NCBI GenBank assembly: GCA_965222745.1
Contig: CBDCUW010000004.1
Location: forward strand, 496,001-560,000
Source of the DNA: CBDCUW01 sp965222745
Lineage (GTDB): Bacteria; Planctomycetota; Planctomycetia; Pirellulales; Pirellulaceae
Direction of reading: 5' to 3'
Length of the DNA: 64,000 bases
Positions 63,329 to 64,000 of this stretch are shown here, in pieces. The notes beneath the pieces are model-generated. The model saw only the letters and a list, made by a program, of their open reading frames with translations, had not been told where the DNA came from and did no database searches. The first letter of the stretch is position 1, and each line of letters begins with the position of its first letter. The position numbers and the translations under genes are program-made.

Positions 63329-64000
63329 TGTCACGTGCAAACGGAATTCTCGTTCAGTCGCACCAAGGTATGCGTCTGATCACATCTGACGGCAAGACCG
63401 TTGAGTCACTGGCGATCGACCTTGAAACGTCCGAAGACTTCGCCGCGGCGATCGTCGATTCTCTACAAACCGCCTCCCGCGGAAAATGGAACCTCATCAT
63501 CGCCCCTTCGGCTGCCAGAACACTCGCAACCTCCTTGGTCACTGAGGACCTGGGAGGCGTCCAGCGAAAAATCACCGCCGCCAATCTAGGTTTCGTTTTG
63601 GAAGAACACCTTCCCTGGTCGGCAGAAGATTTCAGTGCCCGCCTCACATCGATCGAGAGCGAGCCACTGGGCCTGGCAATCGAGACGAATGAATGGGAAC
63701 CGACGTTGCAGCGACTACGCCAAAAAGGGCACCGTGTCGTTGCCATCGTTCCGGCCGCGCTGCTGCAACATGAAGGGATTGCTCAACAACATCCATCCCA
63801 AACGACCGGCAGTAGTTGCCTGTTTCAAAACGAGGAAGGAGTACATTGGCTGAAGCTTGAGGAAGGAAAAATCGCCGACTGGCGCTTCTGGCCAAGCGAT
63901 GACGGTTGCCCGGTCGATCCAGCGTTGCTGGCGGCGGAGATTTCATTTGTCGCGGCGAACGATGAACTGTCCACGATCCACGTGGAGCCAAAGATTGTCG
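63328..64000 (+). CDS. GspL/PilM-like protein (partial, runs off right edge)
   Basis: 224 codons are visible. ATG 63328 overlaps the preceding stop as TGATG. The sequence contains SLAIDLETSEDFAAAIVDSL and later GLAIETNEWEPTLQRLRQKG and LLAAEISFVAANDEL. This actin-like alternation of strands and helices fits the cytoplasmic domain of GspL or a PilM-type protein. No membrane helix has yet appeared. The assignment is mostly from its place after gspC in a type II operon. The C-terminus is outside the window. Confidence 0.5.
   Translation, partial: MSRANGILVQSHQGMRLITSDGKTVESLAIDLETSEDFAAAIVDSLQTASRGKWNLIIAPSAARTLATSLVTEDLGGVQRKITAANLGFVLEEHLPWSAEDFSARLTSIESEPLGLAIETNEWEPTLQRLRQKGHRVVAIVPAALLQHEGIAQQHPSQTTGSSCLFQNEEGVHWLKLEEGKIADWRFWPSDDGCPVDPALLAAEISFVAANDELSTIHVEPKIV

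Noticed and set aside
1..64000. tRNA or rRNA genes
   Set aside because: No cloverleaf-like stretch with CCA-type acceptor pairing and no conserved rRNA segment was recognised.

Overview
The window reads as chromosome, with an embedded plasmid-type replicon, from a planctomycete of the Pirellulales/Rhodopirellula type. This rests on an ECF sigma factor beside a serine/threonine kinase with WD40 repeats, a giant dockerin/cadherin-like/RHS surface protein with the planctomycete LExRxLLAS N-terminal motif, a PA14-domain protein family, and a type II secretion locus of planctomycete style. I saw no rRNA, tRNA or CRISPR array.

Layout. 1-2.2 kb: the N-terminal half of a ParB-like protein runs off the left edge, followed by a small FHxFIG-motif protein, an XRE regulator and an ECF sigma factor. 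2.2-17.3 kb: the kinase-WD40 gene and the 3815-residue surface protein. 17.4-21.4 kb: gene fragments, a small membrane protein, a small gene broken by a 5-bp tandem duplication, and an outer-membrane-type protein. 21.7-28.7 kb: a replicon-like module with a YkgJ protein, a DUF932 protein, a conserved-looking hypothetical, about 1.4 kb of non-coding DNA packed with hairpins, a parA operon with an 8-bp-periodic repeat array upstream, and a winged-helix replication-initiator-like gene. 28.7-31.7 kb: a second FHxFIG-motif reading frame, a membrane protein, a PLP-dependent enzyme and the remains of a DNA methyltransferase.

31.9-64 kb is a type II secretion locus (gspD, gspE, gspF-G-H-I-J-K, a gspC-like gene and a gspL-like gene) cut apart by two paralogous cassettes on the opposite strand. 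Each cassette is a PA14-domain secreted protein followed by an RHS protein of about 2100 residues. The two RHS genes are near-identical in patches but carry unrelated C-terminal tips and unrelated downstream genes, as expected of polymorphic toxins. The first cassette is also associated with an ISKra4-like insertion sequence with intact ends and an 8-bp target duplication.

A working model, which is inference: RHS and PA14 proteins leave the cytoplasm by Sec signal peptides and may be clients of the type II machinery whose genes they sit between. The least explained feature is the hairpin-rich stretch at 24.2-25.5 kb. Several helices there form G-U pairs and GNRA tetraloops only when read on the minus strand, which suggests a large structured RNA transcribed with the parA operon.
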